Part shown: positions 6,650 to 7,155 of the stretch, one piece after another
Position numbering within the stretch: the first letter of the stretch is position 1
How the letters are laid out: the number at the start of each line of letters is the position of its first letter
Made by a program: the position numbers and the translations under genes
Assembly: GCA_902796705.1 (NCBI GenBank)
Contig: CADBQF010000281.1
Span: 1 to 7,155 of the forward strand
Origin: Ruminococcus flavefaciens
GTDB lineage: Bacteria; Bacillota; Clostridia; Oscillospirales; Ruminococcaceae
Direction of reading: 5' to 3'
Length of the DNA: 7,155 nt
The notes under the pieces: model-generated
Told to the model about the DNA's origin: nothing
The model's input: the letters and a program-made list of their open reading frames with translations, nothing else
The model's database searches: none

Positions 6650-6658
6650 ATGATACAA

Positions 6659-7155
6659 GTGGGACTTTTCAAGAAAAAGAATCAGCAGACAGAACAGGAG
6701 ACCAAGGATCCGGTTCTCGAACTTAAACAGATGGTACTCGAAAAACTCAACACAAAACTCAACGGTACTCTTTACGATGACTGTGTTATCATGCCTAAGG
6801 GATACACTATCGATGTACAGATAGGCAGACGTGAGGAAAAAGACGATATCAAGCTCTTACAGGTCATCTTCATCGTCAAGAATGACGAATTCGACGAGCC
6901 GCTCATCGATCCTGTAGACGCACAGGGCAAGACAGATGACGAGGTTACTCAGATGGCTGTTGAGATCTTCTTCGGCGGCGTATGGCATCCTATCGATCAG
7001 TCAATGACAAAGAAGAACCCGACACACATTTCCGTAAACTATCTCAGACAGCACTACGATTTCGATATGTACGCTCAGTCTGTAGTAAGGATCGGTGTCA
7101 AGGACAAGCAGCCTGTTATGCTCATGCACTACATCAAGGCTGAGATCCCGAAGTA
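6659..7155 (+). CDS. Hypothetical soluble protein (3' end at or beyond window edge)
   Basis: Not recognised. Starting with GTG at 6659, the frame stays open for 165 codons; the last two bases are TA, so the next codon is either Tyr or a stop. The start MGLFKKKNQQTEQETKD is polar and basic, and there is no signal peptide or membrane segment, so the protein is probably cytosolic. Residues 18-35 look helical (PVLELKQMVLEKLNTKL). The rest alternates short hydrophobic strands with charged loops, for example LLQVIFIVKNDEFDEPLIDP (66-85), VEIFFGGVWHPID (101-113) and QSVVRIGVKDKQPVMLMHYI (140-159), suggesting one compact alpha/beta domain. Codon choice resembles that of the neighbouring genes. It follows prmA by 57 bases and may have its own promoter. 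It is a convincing gene by start signal and open frame; no function is proposed. Confidence 0.85.
   Translation, partial: MGLFKKKNQQTEQETKDPVLELKQMVLEKLNTKLNGTLYDDCVIMPKGYTIDVQIGRREEKDDIKLLQVIFIVKNDEFDEPLIDPVDAQGKTDDEVTQMAVEIFFGGVWHPIDQSMTKKNPTHISVNYLRQHYDFDMYAQSVVRIGVKDKQPVMLMHYIKAEIPK

Noticed and set aside
6650..6658. ATG 6650 as start of the last gene
   Set aside because: In frame, but only one base from the GGAG core; GTG 6659 gives usable spacing and a typical MGLFKKK start.

Overview
The window looks like chromosomal DNA of a fibre-degrading, cellulosome-forming Clostridia, most likely a Ruminococcus close to R. flavefaciens. The evidence is a secreted protein ending in a two-repeat dockerin module, joined to its catalytic domain by a roughly 100-residue, almost pure Thr/Ser linker of a kind common in Ruminococcus cellulosomal proteins. 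Strong AGGAGG-type ribosome binding sites also fit a Firmicute. The species is inferred from module style, not proven. All six genes lie on the plus strand and are tightly packed; no tRNA, rRNA, CRISPR array, insertion sequence or phage gene is visible.

Positions 1-4121 hold a MoxR-type AAA+ ATPase (5' end outside the window), a DUF58 membrane protein and a polytopic membrane protein with an extracellular transglutaminase-like domain. The gaps are 1 and 3 bases, so this is almost certainly one translationally coupled operon. The trio is a recurrent bacterial gene set of poorly understood function; the ATPase is thought to act as a chaperone-like remodeller for the membrane partners. The DUF58 protein lacks the usual Ser of its vWA-type metal site, and the transglutaminase protein carries an unusually acidic, Tyr-rich segment before its catalytic core.

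Positions 4166-5623 encode an exported protein with the order signal peptide, C39-like cysteine peptidase, Thr/Ser linker, SH3-like domain, dockerin. It should dock onto a cohesin-bearing scaffoldin and cleave or bind peptides outside the cell. A possible promoter near 3982-4009 and a hairpin at 4117-4133 lie before it, so it may be expressed separately from the operon upstream.

Positions 5636-6601 encode PrmA, the ribosomal protein L11 methyltransferase, 12 bases after the dockerin gene. A short AT-rich gap with a perfect TATAAT box and a small palindrome leads to an unrecognised soluble protein that starts with GTG at 6659 and runs to the window edge, where the last two bases (TA) may or may not be the start of its stop codon.

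No wholly new system can be proven from the sequence alone. The best candidate for a second look is the exported peptidase/transglutaminase neighbourhood: two papain-fold enzymes, one membrane-bound and one scaffold-docked, encoded side by side behind a MoxR/DUF58 module.
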